DNA from: an uncultured Pelagibacteraceae bacterium
GTDB lineage: Bacteria; Pseudomonadota; Alphaproteobacteria; Pelagibacterales; Pelagibacteraceae
NCBI GenBank assembly: GCA_902613915.1
Contig: CACMJB010000010.1
Span: 1-37,142, forward strand
DNA length: 37,142 bases
Direction of reading: 5' to 3'
Made by a program: the position numbers and the translations under genes. Below the pieces are notes generated by a model. That model did no database searches, was not told the DNA's origin, and worked only from the letters and a program-made list of their open reading frames with translations. Positions 27,144 through 35,167 of the stretch are shown piece after piece. Numbering within the stretch: position 1 is the first letter of the stretch; the number at the start of each line of letters is the position of its first letter.

Positions 27144-27833
27144 TTATCTATTATTATTATTCTCATCATCATTATTAGATGATTGATCGTTATTATCTGA
27201 TTGAGTTTGTTCCTCAGTAGTTTCAGATGGTGTTTCCTCTTGAGCTGGTTGCTCTGGTTCAGATGGTGCTTCTTCCTGTACAGGTTCTTCCTGAGGTTCA
27301 GGAGTTGGTTCTTGAGATTGAGCTCTACCTATATCAGCTGCGCTTTGAGGAGTAGGTTCTCTTCTCATAAAAAAATATATTCCAGCAGCAATAACAGCAA
27401 TTGCTCCTAATATATAAAGAATGATATTTAATGCGCTAATTCCTTTTTCTTCAGTTGCCTCTTCAGTTTCTTCTACAACTGGCTGAGCTTCTTCTTCCTC
27501 TGGTTTTGCGTCTTGTTCTTGAACTGGTTCAGCATTAACCTCTTCTTCAGGTTTTGCATCTTGTTCTTGAGCTGGTTGAGCATTTACTTCTTCTTTAGGC
27601 TCTTCCTGTTGAGGTTCAGGTTCTTTTGCTGGCTCTGGCTCTGGCTCAGGTTCCTTTGCTGGTTCTGGCGTAGGTTCTGGCTCAGGTTCTGGTTCCGGTT
27701 TACTTTCTTGAACAACTGGAGTTGTTACTTGAGGTTCAGGGGCTTTAGCTACCTCTTCTTCTTTAGGTTTTGGGTTAATTATACCTGTGGCTACAACAAC
27801 TGCACCTATAAATAAAACCGTAATTAAATCCAT
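27144..27833 (-). CDS. Pro/Glu-rich membrane protein
   Basis: 229 residues of very biased composition. A hydrophobic N-terminal segment (about 4-19) is followed by a Pro/Glu/Lys-rich region (22-130) with EPEPEP runs and a 16-residue tandem duplication (81-112). A clear membrane helix at about 133-155 (ALNIILYILGAIAVIAAGIY) ends in MRR. A second Pro/Glu/Gln region follows, and the tail is Asn/Asp/Ser-rich. No enzymatic domain is present. Such extended acidic proline regions often span the periplasm or act as spacers, but the orientation is not certain here. It lies upstream of, and on the same strand as, the Z1 operon with a 67-base gap; co-transcription is possible. Mirror ORFs on the plus strand are artefacts of its repeats. 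Confidence 0.75.
   Translation of the reverse strand: MDLITVLFIGAVVVATGIINPKPKEEEVAKAPEPQVTTPVVQESKPEPEPEPEPTPEPAKEPEPEPEPAKEPEPQQEEPKEEVNAQPAQEQDAKPEEEVNAEPVQEQDAKPEEEEAQPVVEETEEATEEKGISALNIILYILGAIAVIAAGIYFFMRREPTPQSAADIGRAQSQEPTPEPQEEPVQEEAPSEPEQPAQEETPSETTEEQTQSDNNDQSSNNDDENNNNR
27498..27593 (-). repeat. Two 48-bp tandem repeats inside the Pro/Glu-rich gene
   Basis: Residues 81-96 and 97-112 are EEVNAQPAQEQDAKPE and EEVNAEPVQEQDAKPE, encoded by near-identical 48-base units (27546-27593 and 27498-27545). The repeat is in frame, so copy-number changes would alter only spacer length. Confidence 0.85.
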
Positions 27834-27948
27834 AGAGAGAATGTAATGTTTTGGAATATAAATTCACTCTTAAATATGAACACTTTGAGCTTAGTATGTG
27901 TACAAAAAACGCTTAAATTAATCAGTTTTTAATGAGTTAGTTTATTTT

Positions 27949-28407
27949 TTACTCAGGTTTAAATATTAAACAAAGACCATTATTACAGAATCTTTTGCCT
28001 GATTCTCTAGGACCATCATTAAAAACATGTCCATGATGTGCTCCACATTTAGCACAATGATATTCTACTCTTTCCATACCAAACGAATAATCTATTTTTG
28101 TTTTAAAAGCTCCTGGTAAAGCTTCGGAAAATGATGGCCAACCTGTACCACTGTCATATTTTGCAGTTGAGGCAAAAAGTTTGTTTCCACAGTTAGCACA
28201 GTGATAAAAACCTTTTCTTTTTTCTTTTAATAAATCACTTGTAAACGGTCTTTCTGTGCCCTCATTAAACATGATATTTTTTTGTTCTTTGGACAAATTG
28301 GGGTTAATGATTTTTTTAGTAGCTGCTAAAAGAGCTTTAATTGGAAATAACAATAATAAAGCCGAAAAACTTAAAATTTTAATTAATTTTCTTTTCTTAA
28401 ATTGCAT
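27949..28407 (-). CDS. msrB: Peptide-methionine (R)-S-oxide reductase, exported
   Basis: Reduces methionine-R-sulfoxide in proteins. 152 residues. An N-terminal basic stretch (KKRKLIK) and hydrophobic core (about 11-29) ending in ALLAA form a Sec-type signal peptide, so the enzyme acts in the periplasm. Zinc ligands C70/C73 (HCANCG) and C118/C121 (HCAKCG), substrate region SGTGWPSF (86-93), HHGHVFNDGP, and catalytic C141 in KRFCNNG. The residues after the catalytic Cys (NNGLCL) differ from the usual INSAAL. No msrA is adjacent. It stands alone between the Pro/Glu-rich gene and the lpx block. Confidence 0.92.
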   Translation of the reverse strand: MQFKKRKLIKILSFSALLLLFPIKALLAATKKIINPNLSKEQKNIMFNEGTERPFTSDLLKEKRKGFYHCANCGNKLFASTAKYDSGTGWPSFSEALPGAFKTKIDYSFGMERVEYHCAKCGAHHGHVFNDGPRESGKRFCNNGLCLIFKPE

Positions 28408-28432
28408 AAAATTAGTTTAATATATCAATTAT

Positions 28433-28555
28433 ATGAAAACAATTTTTTTGTTTTTTCTAACGATATATATTGCTTACTATCTCTTTAGGCCTGTAACAAA
28501 AAAAGAAATAAAAAAGTTTAATGATCCAGATAATTGGTCAAATATGGGATTTTAG
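28433..28555 (+). CDS. Possible 40-aa membrane peptide
   Basis: ATG at 28433 opens a 40-codon frame ending TAG at 28555. Residues 1-17 (MKTIFLFFLTIYIAYYL) form a hydrophobic helix, followed by a charged tail (RPVTKKEIKKFNDPDNWSNM). It fills the otherwise empty gap between two minus-strand genes and overlaps the 3' end of the HDAC-like gene by 18 bases. The pattern (one helix then a Lys/Asp-rich tail) looks like a real tiny membrane protein, but short AT-rich frames of this kind also arise by chance. Confidence 0.45.
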   Translation: MKTIFLFFLTIYIAYYLFRPVTKKEIKKFNDPDNWSNMGF

Positions 28556-29467
28556 AGCATTAAGGTGTTCAATAATACTTTCAGATAAAGCTTGCAGATC
28601 ATAACCGCCCTCAAGAAAAGAAATTACTCTACCTTCAGAATGAGTATTCGCAATATCAACTATATTTTTTGTAATTTTAAAAAAATCTTCCGACTCTAGA
28701 TTAATATTAGCTAAAGGATCTCTTATGTGAGCGTCGAAACCAGCAGAAATTAAAATAACTTCGGGTTTAAATTTATCAATTGGTTTCAATACTTTTTGAT
28801 CAAATATTTCAAAAAAATCTTTACTTGCAGTGCCAGCTTTTAAAGTTGCATTAAATATATTTCCAACTCCTGTCTCATTTTCAGCTCCAGTTCCCGGAAA
28901 TAAAGGGAATTCATGAGAAGAACTGTATGCAACTGTTGAATCTTTATAAAAAATTTCTTGAGTTCCATTCCCGTGATGAACATCAAAATCAATTATTGCA
29001 ACTTTATTTATTTTGTATTTTTTTTGTAAATATCTTGCTGCAACTGCAATATTATTAATAAAACAAAATCCATTAGCTCTTTCAGTTTCTGCATGATGTC
29101 CTGGAGGTCTAACTGCGCAAAATACTCTTTGATTTTTCTTCATTAGATCATTTGCTGCAGCAATACCAGCCCCACATGATCTTAAAATTGCATTTTTACT
29201 ATTAGGACAAAGCATGGTATCAGCATAAGGTTCTTTCTCTACACCTACTATACCTTCCTTAGGAATATTAGAGAAAATTTGTTCTATGTGTTTTTTTGGG
29301 TGTACTAGTGATACTGTTTCTAAATCAACTAAAGGCGCTTCTTTAAAATCTATTTTTAAATCAGATGATTTTATTGAGTCTATAATGCTGTTTAATCTTT
29401 CTTTTCTTTCTGGGTGTCCATTTCCATTAAATTTTTTTAAACAATCTTCATGAGTATAAACAATCAT
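28538..29467 (-). CDS. HDAC-like zinc amidohydrolase (acetoin utilisation/deacetylase family)
   Basis: 309 residues of the arginase/deacetylase fold. Motifs: GHPERKERL near 17-25, RPPGHHAETERANGFCF (120-136) with the H124/H125 pair, zinc ligands D162 and H164 in IDFDVHHGNGT, D245 in SAGFDAHIRDP, and catalytic Tyr in GGYD (287-290). All zinc and catalytic residues are present. Bacterial members remove acetyl groups from polyamines, lysines or small amides; the substrate is not evident. It is last in the bamA-lpx operon, overlapping lpxB by 4 bases (ATGA), so it is co-expressed with lipid A genes, though a lipid A role is unproven. Confidence 0.9.
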   Translation of the reverse strand: MIVYTHEDCLKKFNGNGHPERKERLNSIIDSIKSSDLKIDFKEAPLVDLETVSLVHPKKHIEQIFSNIPKEGIVGVEKEPYADTMLCPNSKNAILRSCGAGIAAANDLMKKNQRVFCAVRPPGHHAETERANGFCFINNIAVAARYLQKKYKINKVAIIDFDVHHGNGTQEIFYKDSTVAYSSSHEFPLFPGTGAENETGVGNIFNATLKAGTASKDFFEIFDQKVLKPIDKFKPEVILISAGFDAHIRDPLANINLESEDFFKITKNIVDIANTHSEGRVISFLEGGYDLQALSESIIEHLNALKSHI

Positions 29468-30594
29468 ATAAATTTATTTAAGGACTCTGCCGCTAATTGA
29501 GATGGAGAGTTGTTTGTTTTAAATTCATTTAAAATTAATTGAGTGTTTTTTACTTGCTCTTCTATTTTTTCAGGATTATCTAAATAATTAGAAACATACT
29601 CAAATATTTTTTTTGGATTACAGTTAGATTGAAGTAGCTCAGGTATGATTTCTTTTTTTGCAGCTATATTTATTATATTTGCAAATTTTGTATTTACTAA
29701 CATTTTAACTATTAAAAAATTTATTAATCCCATTTTATATAAAATTATAGAGGGTATCTTTGCATTACATATTTCTAGTGATGCAGTTCCAGATTTAGCT
29801 ACTGCAAAAACTGAATTTTGCAATGTATGATTTTTAATTTTATCATCACTTATTACTTTACAATTTTTTAAATCACTATTCTTTAAATATGATTGAATTA
29901 AATCTAAATATTCTTTTGTTGAATGAAAAACAAAAGTAAAATTATTATACTTTTCATTCATAAGTTTAATAAAATCTACCAATATAGGAGTTAAAACAGT
30001 AATTTCTGACTTACGACTTCCTGCAAAAATTGAGATTATAGATTTATTTTTTTCCAATGTTTGATTGAAGTCTATGGCATTTTCAATTTTTTTTTCTAAT
30101 AAGGGGTGACCAACAAATTGATTGCTCATATTCTCTTTATCAAAATATGGTTTTTCAAAATTAAATAATAATAAGATGTGATCTATGAATTTTTTTATTT
30201 TTTTAACTCTACCTTCTCTCCAAACCCAAACTTGAGGAGCCACATAATGAATTGTTTTTATATTAGGATTACCTTTTTTAACCTTTTCTGCAACTCTTAA
30301 TGTAAAATCAGGACTGTCTACTGTAAATAATATGTCTGGTTGAAATTCATTAATAGCTTTTACGGTTTCATCAATTTTTTTTTTAATTTTAAAAATATTT
30401 AAAATTACTTTTGTAAAACCAAGGTAAGTTATTTCTTTAAGGTTATATATTGATTTCACTCCTAATTTCTTAAGATTTTCTCCACTAACAGAAAGGTAAT
30501 CAATATCAGGATTTATTTTTTTAAGGTTTAGAATTACTTCTGAAGCTAATTTATCTCCTGAAGCTTCACCTGTTAGAATAAATATCTTTTTCAT
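29464..30594 (-). CDS. lpxB: Lipid-A-disaccharide synthase
   Basis: Glycosyltransferase joining UDP-2,3-diacylglucosamine and lipid X to form the lipid A disaccharide. The start at 30594 gives 376 residues and the family's opening (KKIFILTGEASGDKLA). An in-frame ATG at 30609 adds five residues, but the ATGA overlap with the dehydrogenase stop at 30591-30594 favours the shorter form. Motifs: VAPQVWVWREGRVKKI, LLFNFEKPYF, FVGHPLLE, IFAGSRKSEI and AKSGTASLE. An unrelated dehydrogenase gene separates it from lpxI, which normally precedes it directly. Confidence 0.94.
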   Translation of the reverse strand: MKKIFILTGEASGDKLASEVILNLKKINPDIDYLSVSGENLKKLGVKSIYNLKEITYLGFTKVILNIFKIKKKIDETVKAINEFQPDILFTVDSPDFTLRVAEKVKKGNPNIKTIHYVAPQVWVWREGRVKKIKKFIDHILLLFNFEKPYFDKENMSNQFVGHPLLEKKIENAIDFNQTLEKNKSIISIFAGSRKSEITVLTPILVDFIKLMNEKYNNFTFVFHSTKEYLDLIQSYLKNSDLKNCKVISDDKIKNHTLQNSVFAVAKSGTASLEICNAKIPSIILYKMGLINFLIVKMLVNTKFANIINIAAKKEIIPELLQSNCNPKKIFEYVSNYLDNPEKIEEQVKNTQLILNEFKTNNSPSQLAAESLNKFI

Positions 30595-31658
30595 TTTGAG
30601 AGCTTCCATACAGAACCTTGATCAGTAATTAAAAATATTTCGCCAGTTTTTTCTTGAATTTCAATATCCCTTATTCTTCCAATTTTATCTTTAAAGATTA
30701 TTTGCTCATTTATAAATTTATCATCATTAAATTTAATTTTTCTTAGAGATTGATCACGAAGAGAAGTAATTAAGGCATCTCCATTCCATTCGTTAAATTC
30801 TTTACCTTTATATATAACCATTGAACTAGCTGCTATTGATGGAACCCAGTATTTTATTGCTTTTGAAAAACCTGGTTTCCACTTAGGGCCAATTTTAGTT
30901 CCTGTGTAATTTGTTCCTCCCCAACCAAGAATTTTCCAGCCATAATTTTCTCCATGCTTTGCCTCGCCAAACCAATCGCCACCTCTTGCTCCATGATTTG
31001 TTAAATAGATTTTATTATTATACGGAGACACATCCATTCCTTGGGGATTTCTTACACCGATTTGATAAATTTCAGGTAACCAATTATCTTTACCTTTGAA
31101 CTTTGGATTATCTTCTGGGATTTTGCCATCCATATATATTCTAATAATACTGCCAGGATGTTTTGTAGGATCTTGAGCAATCATACCTTCTCCCCTTTCT
31201 CCTGAAGTAATAAATAGAAAATCATCTTTTATTACAAGTCTAGATCCAAAATGATAGCCAGAGTTAATTGGTGGTTCGGCTCTAAAAATATTTTTAAAAT
31301 TTAAATTTTCATCGTTGAAATTAGCAGATGCTACTGATGTGCTAGATTTACCATTTCCTCTATTTTCTGAATAGGAAACAAAAACTGTCTCATCATAATA
31401 AAGAATTTCAAGTAACCCTCCTTGTCCATCTTCTAATACATCTAAATTATGTTTTATTTTATTTATTTTATTATCTTTCAGGTTAACCAATAAAATTTGA
31501 CCTGATTTCTCAGTTATTAAAATTTCATTTTTATTTTTAAAAGTTAAACTCCATGGGCTGTTTAAACCTGAAATTAATTGATTTAATCTAAAATCCTCAG
31601 ATTTAAGATTTAAAGTCTGAATTAAAATTAAAATCAAAATAAAAATAATTTTTTTCAT
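30591..31658 (-). CDS. PQQ-type aldose sugar dehydrogenase (YliI/GSDH family)
   Basis: 355 residues, exported. A signal peptide (about 1-18, KKIIFILILILIQTLNL) precedes a six-bladed beta-propeller. Family motifs: GLNSPWSLTFKN near 30, GQGGLLEI near 80, YHFGSRLVI near 134, ITSGERGEG, DPTKHPGSIIRI, GVRNPQGMDVSP near 200, HGARGGDW, HGENYGW and VPSIAASSMVIY. Relatives such as E. coli YliI oxidise sugars with PQQ in the periplasm. Whether this organism makes PQQ cannot be seen here. Both ends use ATGA overlaps, with lpxI upstream and lpxB downstream, so it is embedded in the lipid A operon. It could act on a periplasmic sugar of the envelope, but that is speculative. Confidence 0.87.
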   Translation of the reverse strand: MKKIIFILILILIQTLNLKSEDFRLNQLISGLNSPWSLTFKNKNEILITEKSGQILLVNLKDNKINKIKHNLDVLEDGQGGLLEILYYDETVFVSYSENRGNGKSSTSVASANFNDENLNFKNIFRAEPPINSGYHFGSRLVIKDDFLFITSGERGEGMIAQDPTKHPGSIIRIYMDGKIPEDNPKFKGKDNWLPEIYQIGVRNPQGMDVSPYNNKIYLTNHGARGGDWFGEAKHGENYGWKILGWGGTNYTGTKIGPKWKPGFSKAIKYWVPSIAASSMVIYKGKEFNEWNGDALITSLRDQSLRKIKFNDDKFINEQIIFKDKIGRIRDIEIQEKTGEIFLITDQGSVWKLSK

Positions 31659-32443
31659 TTTACTAAAATAAATAGCTTGTTTTTATTCGCAAATTTTATT
31701 GCTCTTGTTTTATCTAGAAAGATATTGCTTTTATGTTTTAAAACTATTCCTTTAAGACCAGCTAATTTACATTGCTTTAAAGTATTCAATCCAACCGTAG
31801 GTAAATCTATTCTGCTGTCTTGTTTTTTTTTGGGAAACTTAATTAAAACACCATTATTTTTATTTTTGTGTTTTTTTATATTTTTAAGCAAACTTTTTGT
31901 CCCTTTTCTTTTTTCTGGGATAACCGAATTATTTCTTCCCACAGCTCCCTGGATATGACTGTAAGGTTTTGTTTTATTAAGAAATTTTATTGCACTCTTA
32001 ATATCTCTCTTATCAACAGCGTCTGGTTTATATCTTGAATAATTTCCCCTAGATAGATTAAGTTCTGGAGTAAAAAAAGTTGAGCTTATAGTTTTTATAC
32101 CTTCTTTATTAAAGATTTCAATTATCTCTTTTAATATAGCTGCATCTCCAATTTTTGCTTTCTTAATAATCCTTGAAATATGGTAAACACCCTTTAAATC
32201 CAATTTTAATTTTGAGAAATTTGGTTTTTTTACTCTTCCAGCAAATAATAATTTTTTGCAATTATTTTGTTTTAAAATTGATATTATTTTTCCAAACTGA
32301 CCAATTGAAACTTTGTAAGAGTTTTTATCTTTTTTAAAAAAATTTTTGTTAGTTAAATCAATTATTATGTATTTTTTCTTATTTTTTATTTTTTTATAAA
32401 TATATTTTGGAAAATCAGTTTCTCCAAAAATTAAACCAATCAT
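31655..32443 (-). CDS. lpxI: UDP-2,3-diacylglucosamine pyrophosphatase LpxI
   Basis: Alphaproteobacterial replacement for LpxH (DUF1009 family), making lipid X from UDP-2,3-diacylglucosamine. 262 residues. Typical opening IGLIFGETDFPKYIYKKI, GQFGKIISILKQNNCKKLLFAGRVKKPNF, ELNLSRGNYSRYKPD, SHIQGAVGRNNSVI with the DIQ-like motif region, RIDLPTVGLNTLKQCKLAGLKGIVL and the C-terminal FILVK. Starts 4 bases after the lpxA stop and overlaps the dehydrogenase by ATGA. Position between lpxA and lpxB is the standard one for LpxI. Confidence 0.92.
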   Translation of the reverse strand: MIGLIFGETDFPKYIYKKIKNKKKYIIIDLTNKNFFKKDKNSYKVSIGQFGKIISILKQNNCKKLLFAGRVKKPNFSKLKLDLKGVYHISRIIKKAKIGDAAILKEIIEIFNKEGIKTISSTFFTPELNLSRGNYSRYKPDAVDKRDIKSAIKFLNKTKPYSHIQGAVGRNNSVIPEKRKGTKSLLKNIKKHKNKNNGVLIKFPKKKQDSRIDLPTVGLNTLKQCKLAGLKGIVLKHKSNIFLDKTRAIKFANKNKLFILVK

Positions 32444-32447
32444 AATT

Positions 32448-33227
32448 TTATTTCTGGAAAGAGCAAATAGGACGTTTTTTATCTTTTTCTATAAATTTAA
32501 TTACCTCAGTAACTAACTCGTTATCTTTATACTCTCCGTTAATTTTAATTAAATTCTCATGCAAATTTTCTGACGAAAAAATCTCTTTGTAGGCCTTATC
32601 TAAATCCATTATTTTTTTATTGTCATATTTTTTTCTCCTAAGACCAATTAAGTTTATTCCTTGTAGATAGTTCCTGTTGCCTATCGATAAACCAAAGGGC
32701 GTAACGTCCTTTAAAACTCCAGTCATCCCGCCTATCATTGCTAATCTTCCTATTCTTGTAAATTGTTGAACAGCTGAATTTCCACCAATAACAACATTAT
32801 CTTCGATAGTTACATGTCCCCCTAAAGGCACATTGTTAGCTATAATTACATTGTTTCCTATTTTACAATCATGTGCTATATGCGCAGAGATCATAAATAA
32901 GCAGTTACTTCCTATAATAGTTTTAGAACCACCACCATCTGTTCCTGGGTTTATAGTAACATATTCTCTAATAAGATTATTTTCACCAATAGATAAGCTA
33001 TTTTTTTCATTTTTATATTTAAGATCTTGGGGTTGAGTTCCTATGCTTGCAAATGGAAAAATTTTGGTTCCTTTGCCGATTTTTGTATATCCTTCAATAT
33101 GAACATTAGATACGAGCTCAACTTCATCTGCTAGTTCAACATTTGGTCCTACATAACAGAATGGGCCGATTTTAACTTTATCTGAAATTTTTGCTTTTTT
33201 GTCTATTACACTAGATTTATGTATCAT
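32448..33227 (-). CDS. lpxA: UDP-N-acetylglucosamine acyltransferase LpxA
   Basis: First enzyme of lipid A synthesis, a trimeric left-handed beta-helix acyltransferase. With the start at 33227 it has 259 residues beginning IHKSSVIDKKAKI, which matches the family's N-terminus. An upstream in-frame ATG at 33257 adds ten residues lacking family character, while 33227 forms an ATGA with the fabZ stop. Hexapeptide repeats cover about 1-185; the catalytic His lies in MISAHIAHDCKIGNN near residue 120; the helical C-terminus starts near NYLQGINLIGLRRKKY. Confidence 0.95.
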   Translation of the reverse strand: MIHKSSVIDKKAKISDKVKIGPFCYVGPNVELADEVELVSNVHIEGYTKIGKGTKIFPFASIGTQPQDLKYKNEKNSLSIGENNLIREYVTINPGTDGGGSKTIIGSNCLFMISAHIAHDCKIGNNVIIANNVPLGGHVTIEDNVVIGGNSAVQQFTRIGRLAMIGGMTGVLKDVTPFGLSIGNRNYLQGINLIGLRRKKYDNKKIMDLDKAYKEIFSSENLHENLIKINGEYKDNELVTEVIKFIEKDKKRPICSFQK

Positions 33228-33679
33228 TCTTTTCTGTCCACTATTGTTGCTGACCATTCGGCATCAGCCATTCTTTTTCCATCAACTTTTGCAATTCCTT
33301 TGTATTTCCAAACTCTTCCGTGTGATCTTATGGCTTCTATTTCTAAATGAAGTTCACAATCAGGTATCACTGGATTTCTAAATCTAGCTTTATCTACTCC
33401 CATTAAGAAAACTAACTTATTTTCATATTCCTTGGGATCAATTCCATATGCTGTTAAGGCTGCAGCTGCTTGACCGAAAGCTTCTACGATTAAAACACCT
33501 GGCATAACTGGTTGACCTGGAAAATGACCTTGGACGTAAAATCCGTTTTTTTTTACATACATTATCGCTGTAGCAGATTTAAGATGCTCAATTTTAATAA
33601 GTTTATCAATTAAAAGCATTGGTTCTCTGTGAGGTAATAAATTTTCGATAATCTTTCTATCAATCTCTGTGTTTCTCAT
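33224..33679 (-). CDS. fabZ: 3-hydroxyacyl-ACP dehydratase FabZ
   Basis: Hot-dog fold dehydratase of fatty-acid elongation that competes with LpxA/LpxD for 3-hydroxyacyl-ACP. 151 residues. NLLPHREPMLLID near residues 13-25, catalytic H52 in GHFPGQPVMPGV and E66 in IVEAFGQAAA; RFRNPVIPDCELHLE follows. TAATG overlap with lpxD upstream and ATGA with lpxA downstream; lpxD-fabZ-lpxA is the classic order. Confidence 0.96.
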   Translation of the reverse strand: MRNTEIDRKIIENLLPHREPMLLIDKLIKIEHLKSATAIMYVKKNGFYVQGHFPGQPVMPGVLIVEAFGQAAAALTAYGIDPKEYENKLVFLMGVDKARFRNPVIPDCELHLEIEAIRSHGRVWKYKGIAKVDGKRMADAEWSATIVDRKE

Positions 33680-34626
33680 TATTTATTTTTATTCCTTTTT
33701 ATAAAGTTTTTAACTGAAGTTGCAGGATATCCCATCACAATCTGGTTGTCTTCTATATCCTTGATTACTCCGCTTCCACCTCCAATTTTAACATTGTTTC
33801 CTATTTTTAAGTGTCCGGATATTCCCGCTTGGCCTCCTATTGAAACGTTGTTTCCTATTGTAGAACTACCAGCAAAACCTACCTGACCAGCGATCATGCA
33901 GCTTGATCCAATTTTGACATTATGTGCTATATGAACTTGATTATCTATATAAGTATTTTTACCAATTTCAGTGTCATCTACTGACCCTCTATCTATTGTA
34001 CATCCACAGGCTATTTCAACATTATCATTAATTAAAACTTTTCCTATGTGAGGAAATTTAAAATTTTTGTCTTTCATAGGAATAAAACCAAAACCTTTGG
34101 ATCCAATACAGCAATTATTTTGAATTACTACATTATTACCTATTAAGCATGATTTTAAAACAACATTATTGCCGATAACACAATCATTTCCAATACTTAC
34201 ATTTTTTTCAATAATTGTATTATTTCCTATCAAAGTATTTTTACCTATTTTTACATTTTCACCAACTAAAATATTTTTTCCAAATACAATATTTTCAAAT
34301 TTTTTTTCACTAATAGGCTTCAAAGTATTATCAGGGAAATCGATATCAGCGTCAGGGAAAATATTTTTCAAAGCTTTTGCTAATTCATATAAAACGTTGT
34401 CAACAAGAATTTTTTTTACTTTTTGAGGTAAAAATTTTTCTAAAGATTTTGTTGTGATGCATATTGGTGCTTTTGTAGACATCGCATGATTTTTATATTT
34501 TAGATTATCAAAAAATGTCAAATCATTATGAGTGGCCTTAGCAAGAGGCCTAATATTTTTAACAAATTCTGTTTCCTTAAAATTTTGACTTGGAAACAAT
34601 TTTTTAAGATTTAAATTTTCTAACAT
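33679..34626 (-). CDS. lpxD: UDP-3-O-acylglucosamine N-acyltransferase LpxD
   Basis: Third lipid A enzyme, adding the N-linked 3-hydroxyacyl chain. 315 residues, a little short of the usual 340. The N-terminal uridine-binding domain (about 1-95) has IRPLAKATHNDLTFFDN. Many hexapeptide repeats (about 105-290) form the left-handed beta-helix, for example IGNNTIIEKNVSIGNDCVIG; the region GSKGFGFIPM and the catalytic His in DNQVHIAHNVKIG near residue 227 are present. The tail (about 295-315) is basic. It starts 25 bases after the ompH stop. Confidence 0.95.
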   Translation of the reverse strand: MLENLNLKKLFPSQNFKETEFVKNIRPLAKATHNDLTFFDNLKYKNHAMSTKAPICITTKSLEKFLPQKVKKILVDNVLYELAKALKNIFPDADIDFPDNTLKPISEKKFENIVFGKNILVGENVKIGKNTLIGNNTIIEKNVSIGNDCVIGNNVVLKSCLIGNNVVIQNNCCIGSKGFGFIPMKDKNFKFPHIGKVLINDNVEIACGCTIDRGSVDDTEIGKNTYIDNQVHIAHNVKIGSSCMIAGQVGFAGSSTIGNNVSIGGQAGISGHLKIGNNVKIGGGSGVIKDIEDNQIVMGYPATSVKNFIKRNKNK

Positions 34627-34651
34627 TTAATTTTTTTTACATTAAATGATT

Positions 34652-35167
34652 TTATTTAACTGAGGTAAGCTTTTTATTTAACGTATTAAGAATTTCATCA
34701 GTAATGTCTAATTTTTCATCAGCCAATAAAACACTATTTTTATCAACTATTATCCTTACATTATTTTTTTTCATATAATCTTGCATTATTGGATTTATAT
34801 TTTTTAATAAAATACTTCTTGATTTTGACCTTTCAATAGCGATTGAGTCCAATAATTTTTTTCTTTCTTTTTGTATATCTGCTACTTTTTTTCTTAATTC
34901 GTTAACTTTTTTTTTATATTCTTCAGGAGATAATACTTTTTTTTGCTTAATTATTTGAGCTTCCTCTTCCTGAATCTTTTTTTCTTTTGATTTTATAGCT
35001 GAATTTCCATTTGCTAGTTTCTTTTTAAGTGAGTCTTGAGCTTTTTTTCCAGCTGTGCTCTGGTTTAGAATAAACTTTAAATCTATAAAGTGCGGCTCAC
35101 TTGTGTAAGCATTGATATTAGAAAAAATTAGAAAAAATGACGTTAAAATTATTACAATTTTATTCAT
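34652..35167 (-). CDS. skp: OmpH/Skp periplasmic chaperone
   Basis: Periplasmic holdase for outer-membrane proteins. 171 residues: signal peptide (about 1-22, NKIVIILTSFFLIFSNINAY), a beta segment FIDLKFILNQSTAGKKAQ, a long Lys/Glu coiled coil (about 45-120) forming the tentacle, then IVDKNSVLLADEKLDITDEI as the end strand. Its ATG shares a base with the bamA stop (TAATG). bamA-ompH-lpxD is the conserved order. Confidence 0.9.
   Translation of the reverse strand: MNKIVIILTSFFLIFSNINAYTSEPHFIDLKFILNQSTAGKKAQDSLKKKLANGNSAIKSKEKKIQEEEAQIIKQKKVLSPEEYKKKVNELRKKVADIQKERKKLLDSIAIERSKSRSILLKNINPIMQDYMKKNNVRIIVDKNSVLLADEKLDITDEILNTLNKKLTSVK

Noticed and set aside
27284-27330. Additional LexA-like GTTC direct repeats
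   Set aside because: The spacing is N8 rather than N7 and they lie in repetitive coding sequence.
27498-27740. Regular repeats resembling a CRISPR or minisatellite
   Set aside because: They encode in-frame Pro/Glu repeats of a protein and are adjacent tandem copies without spacers.
27201-27815. Plus-strand ORFs rich in Phe, Leu, Arg and Trp
   Set aside because: They are antisense shadows of the Pro/Glu-rich gene; their composition follows from its GAA/CCA codons.
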